Shown in pieces: positions 25,793-34,284 of a DNA stretch of 64,000 nt. The first letter of the stretch is position 1. Each line of letters starts with the position of its first letter. The notes below the pieces were generated by a model. That model saw only the letters and a program-made list of their open reading frames with translations. It was not told where the DNA came from and made no database searches. The position numbers were made by a program, and so were the translations under genes. The stretch covers positions 3,286,001 to 3,350,000 of the forward strand of contig OZ250159.1 in the NCBI GenBank assembly GCA_965237785.1, written 5' to 3'. The stretch comes from UBA6522 sp965237785 (GTDB lineage Bacteria; Pseudomonadota; Gammaproteobacteria; Steroidobacterales; Rariloculaceae).

Positions 25793-25863
25793 CCGGGGTA
25801 TCTCACCAACCTTCTGCCGCAACCGCCGATCCGCTCGCGACGAACGTTGGTGAGATACCCCGG
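25793..25863. repeat. Best copy of the dispersed palindromic repeat
   Basis: An 18-bp arm (25793-25810) is a perfect inverted copy of GTTGGTGAGATACCCCGG at 25846-25863, with a 35-base loop containing CTGCCGCAACCGCCGATCCG. It stands immediately upstream of tRNA-Leu. Degenerate relatives are at 640, 3397, 22672, 34156, 44866, 47782 and 51852. Confidence 0.85.
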
Positions 25864-26007
25864 CTAGTCGACTGCGAAGCTTATCACGAGAAAAAAAGTT
25901 GGCGCGCGCGTAAACGCTTGCATTCCGAGTGGGTGTATGTTGTACCGCAACCAACTTGCAGAGAGTGCAACCATTTCCCGGAACACGGCATCTAACCCTT
26001 GAAGATC

Positions 26008-26592
26008 ATGGGATCGCGAGTACCACATGTGGATCCGGCAATCGTCGCCGATGCCCTCAAGGGCGACCGGGCGGCGCAGGGGCGGCTGTACGAAGCCCTG
26101 GCCCCGATGGTGTATACGCTCGCGCGGCGAATGCTGGTTTCTCCGGCACTCGCCGAGGACGTGCTCCAGGAGACGTTCGTCGAAGTTCTGCGCAAGGTGG
26201 ACACCTTCCGCGGCGAGGCCGGCATCGGGTTCTGGGTACGGCGCATCGCGGTAAACAAGTGTCTGATGTACCTGCGATCCGCCTGGAACGTGCGGCGCGT
26301 GGAAACCGACGCCATCGAGGCCATCTGCCCGCCGACCCAGGGCAACCGGGCGGAACGCCAGATCGCGCTGGAACGCGCCTTGGCGACGCTTTCGGACACG
26401 TCCAGAACCGTGGTCTGGCTACACGATGTGGAAGGCTATACTCACAAGGAGATCGGCCGGATGATGGGCCGAACGACCAGTTTTTCGAAGTCGCAACTCG
26501 CCCGCGCCCACCAGCGGTTGCGCGTGTTGCTTGACGGGGAGTATCCCGAGGATGGAGGACAGCCATGTACCCCGGCACTGAAGAGTTGCTGA
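26008..26592 (+). CDS. ECF-type RNA polymerase sigma factor
   Basis: The product has 194 residues. Region 2 has 'GDRAAQGRLYEALAPMVYTL' and 'AEDVLQETFVEVLRKVDTFR', followed by 'GFWVRRIAVNKCLMYLR'. Region 4 has 'LATLSDTSRTVVWLHDVEGY' and 'THKEIGRMMGRTTSFSKSQL'. It directs RNA polymerase to a stress regulon. A TTG 9 bases upstream is an alternative start. The gene overlaps the anti-sigma gene by 28 bases. RpoE-like ECF factors usually transcribe their own operon; no promoter pair was confirmed. Confidence 0.92.
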   Translation: MGSRVPHVDPAIVADALKGDRAAQGRLYEALAPMVYTLARRMLVSPALAEDVLQETFVEVLRKVDTFRGEAGIGFWVRRIAVNKCLMYLRSAWNVRRVETDAIEAICPPTQGNRAERQIALERALATLSDTSRTVVWLHDVEGYTHKEIGRMMGRTTSFSKSQLARAHQRLRVLLDGEYPEDGGQPCTPALKSC

Positions 26593-27323
26593 GCATTCGG
26601 GACGGCGAACCGGTCGACGCCAACGTGCGTGCCGAAGTGGATGCGGATCCCCACCTGAGAGCTGAAGTGGCGCAATTGCGGGCGACCCGCGAGCGCTTGC
26701 GGGAACTGCCTGATTTCGCGCCGCCGCCCGGCGTGCGGGATAAGGTTTTCGCGCAACTGGATTCCGCGGCGAGCGGTCGAGGGCATCGCGATCAGGCGAA
26801 GTTTCACGCCACGGGCACTGCTCGTGTCGGGACCAGTAATGTTGGGGCCGGTTACGCCGTGCGCAGCCGGTCACGGTTCTCGCCGCGGTCTCGCTCATAC
26901 TGGCCCTTGCGGGGCGCCATCGCCGCCGCGGTCGCGGTGGTTGCCGTATTGGCGGTGCGATACGGGGATGAAGCGATGGCGCCTGTTCCGAGTACGACTG
27001 TCGCAGGGGGATCCGTGCCCGCCAACGGCGATTTAGGCGATAGCGTGGCGCCGGCCACCTATACCTCGCTTAGCAGCGAATCGGCGCGCCTGGAACGGCT
27101 GCTGAACGAGATCCGCTACCAGCCACGGTTGATGAACGCCGCGACGGCAACGACGATCGCCGGACTGCAAGACCAGATCGCGCTGGTCGATCAGCAACTC
27201 ATGTATTCCCGGGTCAACGGTCTGCAAGCCACGCAAGCCGAAGCACTATGGCAGGAGCGGGTCGACCTGATGAACGCGCTGCTCCAGGTGCGTTATGCCC
27301 AGGCGCAACGAATCGGGTTCTAG
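26565..27323 (+). CDS. Anti-sigma factor, membrane-spanning
   Basis: The 252-residue product begins with a cytoplasmic part ('ELLSIRDGEPVDANVRAEVD', 'HLRAEVAQLRATRERLREL') like the sigma-binding region of RseA-type proteins. One membrane segment follows (AIAAAVAVVAVLAVRY, about 117-132), then a periplasmic helical domain with a Gln-rich coiled coil ('SESARLERLLNEIRYQPRLM'). Overlap with the sigma gene and the topology support its role in holding the sigma factor at the membrane until an envelope signal arrives. Confidence 0.8.
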   Translation: MYPGTEELLSIRDGEPVDANVRAEVDADPHLRAEVAQLRATRERLRELPDFAPPPGVRDKVFAQLDSAASGRGHRDQAKFHATGTARVGTSNVGAGYAVRSRSRFSPRSRSYWPLRGAIAAAVAVVAVLAVRYGDEAMAPVPSTTVAGGSVPANGDLGDSVAPATYTSLSSESARLERLLNEIRYQPRLMNAATATTIAGLQDQIALVDQQLMYSRVNGLQATQAEALWQERVDLMNALLQVRYAQAQRIGF

Positions 27324-27366
27324 CCGCATCTATAGGGCAGGACATCCAACGACAGGAATCAAGATC

Positions 27367-28218
27367 ATGGCAAAGACTTCGATATTGACACTCATCGCCC
27401 TGGCAGGGCTGGCGGCCGGTCCGCTCGGCGCGCAGACGTCGCAGGAAAGCGAGCAACTCCAGGAGGCCCGCTCGGAGCTTGCCCAGGCGCGGCAGGCGCT
27501 GGAAGACGCCGCCCGCGCGGTCGCGCGGCTGTCCGCCCAAGCGGCCGGACCCGTGATCAGAGAAATCAGGATCATCTCAGGGCGAGCCATGCTCGGCATC
27601 AACATCAGCGACGGCGAGGATGGCGTCAGCGTCGACGGCGTCACCCCGGGCGGTCCGGCGGCCGAGAGCGGGGTGGAGACCGGCGACGTGATCGTCTCCC
27701 TGGACGGTGCCGAGCTGAGCGGCGATTCGCCGGCCGAGTTGCTCATCGCCCAGATGGAGAACGTCTCCCCGGGCGATACGGTGACGCTGACCGTGGTGCG
27801 GGACGGCGACGAAGTGGACATCGAGGTGGAAACAGGATCGTCCGCCGGACTATTTTCTCGACAGGACTCCGGAGACCGGCGTTTCAACTTCGCCGAGTTG
27901 TTCCGCAACCGCGGCGACGTTGCCCGGCGACTCGGCGATTTCAGTCGCCGATGGGGCGACATGGAGCTGGCGGAGCTGACTCCCGAACTCGGCGCGTATT
28001 TCGGCACGGAGACGGGCATTCTGGTGGTTCGCGCACCCGCCGATGACACGCTGGAGGCGCTGCGGGACGGCGATGTGATCCTGGAAATCGGCGGACGAAC
28101 ACCCAACAGCACGCAACACGCCCTGCGCATTCTGGCCAGCTTTGCGTCCGGCGAGACACTGGAGCTCACAATCATGCGCGAGCAGCGGCGCCAGACGGTC
28201 GAGATCGAATTCCCCTGA
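27367..28218 (+). CDS. Periplasmic protein with two PDZ domains
   Basis: The 283-residue protein has a signal peptide (LTLIALAGLAAGPLGA), a short coiled coil (QESEQLQEARSELAQARQAL), a PDZ domain ('GVTPGGPAAESGVETGDVIV', about 92-160) and a second PDZ-like domain near the end ('GILVVRAPADDTLEALRDGD'). No protease domain is present. As the third gene of a sigma/anti-sigma operon it may sense misfolded envelope proteins or control cleavage of the anti-sigma factor, as PDZ domains do in the RseP/DegS pathway. Confidence 0.8.
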   Translation: MAKTSILTLIALAGLAAGPLGAQTSQESEQLQEARSELAQARQALEDAARAVARLSAQAAGPVIREIRIISGRAMLGINISDGEDGVSVDGVTPGGPAAESGVETGDVIVSLDGAELSGDSPAELLIAQMENVSPGDTVTLTVVRDGDEVDIEVETGSSAGLFSRQDSGDRRFNFAELFRNRGDVARRLGDFSRRWGDMELAELTPELGAYFGTETGILVVRAPADDTLEALRDGDVILEIGGRTPNSTQHALRILASFASGETLELTIMREQRRQTVEIEFP

Positions 28219-28343
28219 TCCGGCGTCCCGACAGAAATAGTCGCCCAACAGAAATATTCCAGTAAATCGTGCGAGCTTGCAGCGTGCCGGAGTGAGGTGT
28301 AATTTGAGCCGGAGACCTTTCGGACCGTCACAAGGCTACATCC

Positions 28344-29219
28344 ATGAAGCGCCCGACCCTCCTCTGGCAACTCTGCACGCTCTTCGCCTCCACCGCTCTC
28401 GGCTTTCCCCGGTCGGCGGTGTCGCAGCAACCGCCCATGTTCAATACGGTGAAACAGAAGCTCGCCGAGGGTCGCCAGGTGGTCGGCGCAACGGTGGCGA
28501 CGGCCGACGCCGATATCTACTGCGCGGTCGCGAACTCCGGGTTCGACTTCATCTGGATCGAGATGCAACACAGTCCGCTCACGTACACGGACGCGGCAAG
28601 GATGATTTGGGCGTGCCGGGATGCGCCGGCGATACCGTTCATCCGAATTCCGGAGGCAAGCGAGGGAGACATTCAAAAGGCGACAGACATCGGTGCGCTG
28701 GGGATCATCGTCCCCATGGTAGACAGCATGGAGGAGATTCGAAACGCCGTCACTTACGCGCACTATCCACCGTTCGGAAAACGCAGTCAGGGGGGCGGAC
28801 AGTACGGAGCGCTGTGGGGAAGCGATTATCGAGCCGCCGCCAATGAGAACATCATGGTGGTTGCAATGATCGAGCAACCGACCGGAGTCGCGATCGTCGA
28901 AGAGGTGGCGAACCTGGAAGGCGTCGATGTGGTATTCGTCGCGAGTTCCGACCTCAGCAGCTTCACCGCGCTGCCGCAGGGCAACGATGAGTACGAGGCA
29001 CTTGTGACGACGGTCAAGGAAGCAACACTCCAGGCAGGACGAACGGTCGGCGGACCGCTCGCCTGGAAATCCACGCGCGACGGATACGGGTTCTTCCAGG
29101 CACCGAGCACGACGAGCCTCATCCGATCCGGTTCACAAGCCGTGTTGCAGGCGGCTGACCCATGCTTCGGCGTACCCTCAGGGGAAGCCCCGGTCCAGGG
29201 CGAGGACCCGTGTCCGTGA
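28344..29219 (+). CDS. HpcH/HpaI aldolase-family protein with signal peptide
   Basis: The 291-residue protein shows the HpcH/HpaI barrel: 'GFDFIWIEMQHSPLTYTDAA', 'FIRIPEASEGDIQKATDIGA', 'GIIVPMVDSMEEIRNAVTYA' and 'VVAMIEQPTGVAIVEEVANL', the last carrying the metal-binding Glu, followed by 'VVFVASSDLSSF' with the Asp. Such enzymes split or join pyruvate or oxaloacetate with aldehydes. The N-terminus (WQLCTLFASTALGFPRSAVS) looks like a signal peptide, which is unusual for a metabolic aldolase and suggests a periplasmic enzyme. It precedes a DUF6152/partner pair on the same strand. Confidence 0.8.
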   Translation: MKRPTLLWQLCTLFASTALGFPRSAVSQQPPMFNTVKQKLAEGRQVVGATVATADADIYCAVANSGFDFIWIEMQHSPLTYTDAARMIWACRDAPAIPFIRIPEASEGDIQKATDIGALGIIVPMVDSMEEIRNAVTYAHYPPFGKRSQGGGQYGALWGSDYRAAANENIMVVAMIEQPTGVAIVEEVANLEGVDVVFVASSDLSSFTALPQGNDEYEALVTTVKEATLQAGRTVGGPLAWKSTRDGYGFFQAPSTTSLIRSGSQAVLQAADPCFGVPSGEAPVQGEDPCP

Positions 29220-29257
29220 CAATCTCCGGTTCGCTGGCGGATCTGGAAATACGAACA

Positions 29258-29920
29258 ATGCGCATTGTTCTGCCGATGACGGTGGGGCTCGTTATATTCG
29301 CGGCGACACCCGCCTTCGCCCAAAGCTCCGCCTGGACCGAGTACCTGAGCCGGCAGGATTTCTTCAGCGTCAGCTTTCCCGGCGAGCCAGGCGTGGAAGA
29401 ATTCGTCTATCCGACGGAATATCGAATCGCCTTGCCCGCCCGTGTCTATGGCTACGAGACCGCCTCGCACCGATACTCCGCGACGGTCGTCGATTACTCC
29501 GACGCCGTCGAGATCCATCAGGCGCGAGTAGCGAGTTGCATGGCAGCCGGGGGCGACGGCGACATCTGCCAGGACGACGGGCCCGAGGAGATGCGCGGCG
29601 CCATCGTCTACGCGTCATGGAACATCATTAACCGGGACGGCGCCGACGTAGCCCACTACGCGCACTACAACTCCGACAGAGTCGAAGGTCACGCGATTCG
29701 CCTGACCAACGCCGATGGATCGCGGACATCGGCGGTGGTGCACATGCACGAGGACCGCCTCTATATCCTGGAGAGCACCGTGCCTCAGGGGGCGCCCGCG
29801 CCGGGAATTTTTCAGATCTCACTGCGATTTCTCGACAGCGAATTCAACCCGGTTCGCTATGAGTGGGACGGCATCCAAATCTATTCCAACGGCTACCCTC
29901 CCCCACCCCGCATCAGGTAG
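29258..29920 (+). CDS. Secreted protein of unknown function, 'DUF6152-partner' family
   Basis: The 220-residue protein starts at the ATG that gives a clean signal peptide (MRIVLPMTVGLVIFAATPAFA). It shares 'YLSRQDFFSVSFPGEPGVEE', 'LPARVYGYE', 'VEGHAIRLTNADGSRT', 'RLYILESTVP' and 'FQISLRFLDSEFNPVRYEWD' with the proteins at 1-603 and 32248. An insertion with two Cys (SCMAAGGDGDICQDDG) is private to this copy and could form a disulfide. The next gene is a DUF6152 protein 5 bases downstream. Confidence 0.8.
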   Translation: MRIVLPMTVGLVIFAATPAFAQSSAWTEYLSRQDFFSVSFPGEPGVEEFVYPTEYRIALPARVYGYETASHRYSATVVDYSDAVEIHQARVASCMAAGGDGDICQDDGPEEMRGAIVYASWNIINRDGADVAHYAHYNSDRVEGHAIRLTNADGSRTSAVVHMHEDRLYILESTVPQGAPAPGIFQISLRFLDSEFNPVRYEWDGIQIYSNGYPPPPRIR

Positions 29921-29925
29921 TGCCG

Positions 29926-30327
29926 GTGACGAACGTGAAACTCAAACACCGGGGCCTGGCGCTGATTTTCGCGGCATCCCTGGTTTTCCCGGCATTGGCG
30001 CACCATTCCCACAACGCCTACGAAGTCACGGTTTGGTCGAATCTGGAGGGCACGGTCAACGACGTGCTCCTGATTAACCCGCATGCATGGATTTACCTGG
30101 ACGTGACCGACGAACAGGGCGAGACGACGACGTGGGCGTTGGAGGCTGCCAGTCCCCTTTCAATTTTCGAAAACGGCGTCAAGCAGGAGGATGTCCGGCC
30201 GGGAGACGTCATCCACGTCAGAATTCATCTGCTCCGGGACGGAACCAACGGGGGGTTGCTCGGGTTTGTCACGCCGCTGCACGGCGACCCGGCGCGCGGC
30301 CATGGCATCGAACTGGAATGGGACTGA
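29926..30327 (+). CDS. DUF6152 family exported protein
   Basis: The 133-residue protein starts with GTG (a second GTG lies three codons on). The signal peptide ends VFPALA and is followed by HHSHNAYEVTVWSNLEG, then 'VLLINPHAWIYLDV', 'TTWALEAASPLSIFENGVK' and 'RDGTNGGLLGFVTPLHG'. It belongs to the 'HHSH' branch whose members stand beside the partner family. The 5-base gap to the upstream gene implies co-transcription and probably coupled translation. Confidence 0.8.
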   Translation: MTNVKLKHRGLALIFAASLVFPALAHHSHNAYEVTVWSNLEGTVNDVLLINPHAWIYLDVTDEQGETTTWALEAASPLSIFENGVKQEDVRPGDVIHVRIHLLRDGTNGGLLGFVTPLHGDPARGHGIELEWD

Positions 30328-30470
30328 CGACCAGCCAGCATCGCTCACCGATGTTCGTTGCGACGGGGCGGAGACGCCCGGGATGGATGAGTGCAGTCGA
30401 CATACGTTTCTCCTTGTTTGTCGTGACCATGATGCACCGGATTCTGCGAAGCGCGTCGTCAGCGTTCTGC

Positions 30471-31673
30471 TCAAACCAGCGCCGCGCAGGCCCTCTGGAT
30501 TCGCTTGCATGCCTCGGTCAACAACTCCGTCGACTCCGCGTAGGCGATCCTGAAATAGGGCGACATCCCGAATGCCGCGCCGGGAACGACCGCGACACCC
30601 TCGCTTTCGAGCAGATAAGTGCAGAAATCGGAATCATCGGCGATCGCGGTCCCGCTGGGCGCCGTGCTGCCGATCGTCTCCGCGCAGGACGGATAGACGT
30701 AGAAGGCACCCTCCGGCGTCAGGCAGGAGATGCCCTTGGCCCGGTTAAGCATGGCAACCACCAGATCCCGTCGCTCCCTGAACAGCCGGTTGTGCGGTTC
30801 CACGAAATCCTGGGGCCCGTTCAGCGCCTCGATAGCCGCCGCCTGGCTGATCGAGGATGTGTGGGTCGAGGACTGTGACTGTATAACGGTCATCGCGCGA
30901 ATCAGTTCCACCGGGCCGGCGCCGTAGCCCAGACGCCAGCCGGTCATCGCATAGACCTTGGAAACACCATTGACGGTTAACGTGCGGTCGAGAAGCCCGG
31001 GCTCAACCTCGGCCGCCGTCGTGAATTCGAATCCGTCATAGACGATATGCTCGTAGATGTCGTCCGCCATGACCCAGACATGATCGTGCCGCAGGATTAC
31101 ATCGGTCAGCGCCTTGAGTTCGTCACGGGTATAGGCGGCGCCCGTCGGATTGCAGGGTGAGTTGAGCATCACCCACTTGGTCCGCTCCGTGATCGCCGCT
31201 TCCAGATCCTCGCCGGTCATCTTGAAGCCGTTCTCCCCGCGGCCTTCCACGATCACCGGCGTCCCTTCGGCGAGGAGAACCATATCCGGATAGGAGACCC
31301 AATACGGCGCCGGAATGATGACCTCATCGCCGGCATCCAGCGTTGCCATGAGGGCGTTATAAAGTACCTGCTTGCCGCCGCAACTGACGATTATCTGCCC
31401 GGGCTCATAGTGGAGCCCGTTGTCGCGCGCGAATTTGGCGCGGATCGCTTCCCGCAACGCCATCGTTCCCGGTACCGGCGTATACCGGGTCTGGCCCGTA
31501 TCGATCGCCTGCTTGCCCGCGTTGCCGATATTGCGGGGCGTGTCGAAGTCCGGTTCGCCCGCGCCAAGCCCGATGATGTCGCGCCCGGCAGCCTTCAGCT
31601 CGGCGACCTTGCCGGTCAGCACATTGGTTGGCGACGGCTTGATTCGCGACAGACGACGGGCGATGACGCTCAC
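30471..31673 (-). CDS. aspC: Aspartate aminotransferase (class I/II, PLP)
   Basis: The 400-residue cytoplasmic enzyme has 'IIGLGAGEPDFDTP' near the N-terminus, 'YWVSYPDMVLLAEGTPVIVE', 'WVMLNSPCNPTGAAYTRDEL', the PLP lysine in 'VNGVSKVYAMTGWRLGYGAG', and 'FRIAYAESTELLTEACKRIQ' at the end with the carboxylate-binding Arg. It transfers the amino group between aspartate and 2-oxoglutarate; members of subgroup I-gamma may also act on prephenate. It is a single gene, divergent from the DUF6152 gene at 31784. The specific symbol is a best guess. Confidence 0.9.
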   Translation of the reverse strand: MSVIARRLSRIKPSPTNVLTGKVAELKAAGRDIIGLGAGEPDFDTPRNIGNAGKQAIDTGQTRYTPVPGTMALREAIRAKFARDNGLHYEPGQIIVSCGGKQVLYNALMATLDAGDEVIIPAPYWVSYPDMVLLAEGTPVIVEGRGENGFKMTGEDLEAAITERTKWVMLNSPCNPTGAAYTRDELKALTDVILRHDHVWVMADDIYEHIVYDGFEFTTAAEVEPGLLDRTLTVNGVSKVYAMTGWRLGYGAGPVELIRAMTVIQSQSSTHTSSISQAAAIEALNGPQDFVEPHNRLFRERRDLVVAMLNRAKGISCLTPEGAFYVYPSCAETIGSTAPSGTAIADDSDFCTYLLESEGVAVVPGAAFGMSPYFRIAYAESTELLTEACKRIQRACAALV

Positions 31674-31783
31674 GGCTGAATGACCCTTTTCGAAAATGGA
31701 GAATTACGTACCCCGTGAGTATAAGATAACCGGGCTGGCAAACATCGTCGCACCAACGCGCCGAGCGCTCGGGAGGTAAGCAA

Positions 31784-32152
31784 ATGCTGCGCAATGCGGT
31801 CGTCCTCGTGGTCGCAGGTCTGGTGATGGGCACGCCCGCCCTGGCTCACCATTCCCATGCCAACTACGCGATGACGGAGTACCTGCAACTCAGTGGAACC
31901 GTGACGAACCTCCATTGGATCAACCCCCATATCTGGGTCTACATCGAAGTCAGCGGTGAGAATGCCGAACCCGAACTGTGGGTCCTCGAAGCAGCCACCC
32001 CCGGCCAGCTCGCGAGAAACGGCGTAACCCGCGCCACGGTCCAGGTCGGTGATACCGTCTCGGCGCGCTGTCACCGGCTCAGGGATGGTGCAAACGGCTG
32101 CCTCCTCGGGTACGTGACCGGACGCGACGGCATCGAGAGGCTGTGGGACTGA
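31784..32152 (+). CDS. DUF6152 family exported protein
   Basis: The 122-residue protein has a signal peptide (AVVLVVAGLVMGTPALA) before HHSHANYAMTEYLQLSG, then 'LHWINPHIWVYIEV', 'LWVLEAATPGQLARNGV' and 'LRDGANGCLLGYVTGRDG'. A GGGAGGTAAGCAA site precedes the ATG. It is closest to the copy at 679-1059, and like that copy it is followed by a partner-family gene, here 95 bases downstream. Confidence 0.87.
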   Translation: MLRNAVVLVVAGLVMGTPALAHHSHANYAMTEYLQLSGTVTNLHWINPHIWVYIEVSGENAEPELWVLEAATPGQLARNGVTRATVQVGDTVSARCHRLRDGANGCLLGYVTGRDGIERLWD

Positions 32153-32247
32153 TGCGCTTCACCGGATCTCCCGGCGCCTTGACGACCTCGCGAAGAACAT
32201 TGGTACGCGATACGGGCCAGCGAGACAAGCGGGCCGGAGCAGGCTGA

Positions 32248-32943
32248 ATGGAATCGATCATGATGCGTCTGAGATGGCTTGCCTTTGCCGCGGCCGTGTC
32301 CTGTCTGGGCGGACCGGCGCTCGCCCAGGAATGGGTTGAGTACGTCAACCTGCCCGACCGCTTCGCGATGATGTTCCCCGGCATGCCGGACGTTGAGGAA
32401 ACCACGCGAATGTCGGCGCACGATGTGGTCTTTCCGGCCCGTGTGTATTTTCTTGACGATGGCCCCAATCGCTATTCCCTGACGCTCGTCGACTACACGG
32501 AGGCGGAAACAAGGCACCGCGAGCGGCCCGATCAAACCGACGCGAGTTCGGGTCAGGGCTTCTGGGTGATGGACATCCGCGCATCGAAGGCCCATGCGGC
32601 CCAGCTTATCCGCGAACGGGTCCGCGAGGCGGGCGGTGAGATCACCTACGAGGGATGGGCGGATATCGACAAGATCGAAGGGCACCAGATGCAGATCACC
32701 AATGCCGATCAATCCCGCACCTTCGTCGCGGTCCACCTGAACGCGAGCCGGCTCTATATTCTCGAGGCCACCTCGCCAGCCGGCTTTCCGCCGCCCGCGT
32801 GGTTTCAGCAGTCCCTCCGCTTCCTCGACGAGGAAGGCCGACGTATTCGCTATACCTTCGATCCCGACGGCCAGCGCATCGATATCCGCGTCATCGACCT
32901 CGCCGAAGATTCCGAAGGTGTCACTCGGGTCGTGGTGGAGTAG
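32248..32943 (+). CDS. Secreted protein of unknown function, 'DUF6152-partner' family
   Basis: The 231-residue product has a signal peptide (LRWLAFAAAVSCLGGPALA); ATGs four and five codons in are alternative starts. Conserved motifs are 'YVNLPDRFAMMFPGMPDVEE', 'FPARVYFLDDGPNRYSLTLV', 'IEGHQMQITNADQSRTFVAV', 'SRLYILEATSPAGFPPPAWF' and 'QQSLRFLDEEGRRIRYTFD'. It is the third copy in the window and, as in the others, the neighbour is a 'HHSH' type DUF6152 gene. No known enzyme motif is visible. Confidence 0.8.
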   Translation: MESIMMRLRWLAFAAAVSCLGGPALAQEWVEYVNLPDRFAMMFPGMPDVEETTRMSAHDVVFPARVYFLDDGPNRYSLTLVDYTEAETRHRERPDQTDASSGQGFWVMDIRASKAHAAQLIRERVREAGGEITYEGWADIDKIEGHQMQITNADQSRTFVAVHLNASRLYILEATSPAGFPPPAWFQQSLRFLDEEGRRIRYTFDPDGQRIDIRVIDLAEDSEGVTRVVVE

Positions 32944-33045
32944 GCATTGAGGGTGAACTCGATCGTTTCCGCAATCCGAACGTCAAGCCAGCGTATCTCA
33001 CCGCTGTGCGTAGCGAGGGCGTCGAGGCCTGGCAGTAGCAGATGG

Positions 33046-34158
33046 GTGAAATTTGCGGCTGGCCATGCCGCGCTCCTGCTGGTCAGTCTGAATCTGGGGG
33101 CACAGCCGCAGTTCGAAGTTGATCCCTTCTGGCCCGGGCCATTGCCCGAAAAATGGCTGAACGGACAGTTGCCGGGCGTCTGCATAGACTCCCATGACCA
33201 TATCGTCGTTCTCGATCGCCGCAACATTACGCAAGACCAGGCCCAAAGGGGTTGGGTTCCCGCGCGCCACATCCTGATGTTCAACCCGGATGGCGACCTC
33301 GTGGCGGGCTGGGGCGAACCGGACCGAGTGCCCACGGGGCGCCTCCACGGCTGCTCGTTCGACGCCGATGACAACCTGTGGATTACCGGCAACCGCGACG
33401 GAATCATCCAGAAGTACAGCCATTCGGGCGAGCTATTGATGCAGATAGGCACGCGCGGGGTGGTCGACACCGACGACGGCACCGCGGTGATGGCGGAAGA
33501 CGGAACGCTGAACCGCGAAGCGCTGAATTCAAGCCGCGACGGCTTTTTCTACCCGGCCCAGGTCGCGGTCGATCCGGGCAGTGGCGACATCTTCGTCGCG
33601 GACGGCTACGGCAACCGGCGCGTTGCGGTCTTCGACAAGACCGGCGAGTACCTGCGCCAATGGGGCCGGCAAGCGACGCTCGATGAGATTGAATCCGGCG
33701 CGGGAGGCGTCTTCGCGTACGCGGTCCACTGCATCGCCATCGGCAAAGCCGGACTGGTATACGTATGCGATCGTGAGGGCGACCGCGTGCAGGTATTCGA
33801 CCAGCAAGGCAACCACGTCAGAAACATCTGGGTCATGACCGATACGACGCCTGAACTGCCCGACACCTGCGAGCATTCGCAACTGATTCTTTGCATTGTC
33901 TATTCGGGCACGGTATGGGGACTCGCGTTCTCGCCCGACGAAGACCAGCGCTACCTGTACGTGATGGACGGGCGCAACGAGCAGGTCCACGTGCTCGATC
34001 ATCGCAGCGGCGCGATCCTTTCGAGTTTCGGCCGAGCGGGACACGAGGCGGGTTACTTCGACTACGGCCACAGCCTGGCGGTCGACTCCCGCGGCAATCT
34101 CTATGTAGCCGAGACCGGGGAGGGCCGGCGGGTTCAGCGGTTCAAACCGGAAGGCTAA
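33046..34158 (+). CDS. Exported NHL-repeat protein
   Basis: From the GTG the 370-residue product has a signal peptide (VKFAAGHAALLLVSLNLGA) and NHL blades: 'PGVCIDSHDHIVVLDRRN', 'LHGCSFDADDNLWITGNRDG', 'QVAVDPGSGDIFVADGYGNR', 'LVYVCDREGDRVQVFDQQGN' and 'HSLAVDSRGNLYVAETGEGR'. It is related to the lipoprotein at 4703 but lacks a lipobox. This propeller class includes peptidylglycine-lyase-like proteins; no lyase activity is claimed. Its stop codon TAA opens a copy of the dispersed repeat. Confidence 0.8.
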   Translation: MKFAAGHAALLLVSLNLGAQPQFEVDPFWPGPLPEKWLNGQLPGVCIDSHDHIVVLDRRNITQDQAQRGWVPARHILMFNPDGDLVAGWGEPDRVPTGRLHGCSFDADDNLWITGNRDGIIQKYSHSGELLMQIGTRGVVDTDDGTAVMAEDGTLNREALNSSRDGFFYPAQVAVDPGSGDIFVADGYGNRRVAVFDKTGEYLRQWGRQATLDEIESGAGGVFAYAVHCIAIGKAGLVYVCDREGDRVQVFDQQGNHVRNIWVMTDTTPELPDTCEHSQLILCIVYSGTVWGLAFSPDEDQRYLYVMDGRNEQVHVLDHRSGAILSSFGRAGHEAGYFDYGHSLAVDSRGNLYVAETGEGRRVQRFKPEG

Positions 34159-34205
34159 CCCGCGTCGCTCACCAATATTCCGCTGCGGCCGCCGATCCGT
34201 TCGCT
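34156..34205. repeat. Copy of the dispersed palindromic repeat (left half)
   Basis: TAACCCGCGTCGCTCACCAA followed by TATTCCGCTGCGGCCGCCGATCC matches the left arm and loop of the copy at 25793, with TAA being the stop of the NHL gene. Two nearby copies of GATTGCGCTC (34213-34222 and 34233-34242) form a short direct repeat ahead of the sulfatase gene. Confidence 0.5.
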
Positions 34206-34284
34206 ACCGGGCGATTGCGCTCGCTACGGGGAGATTGCGCTCACCCGGGGCGTATACTTGCCGCACTCCAGGAGGGACAAGTGA

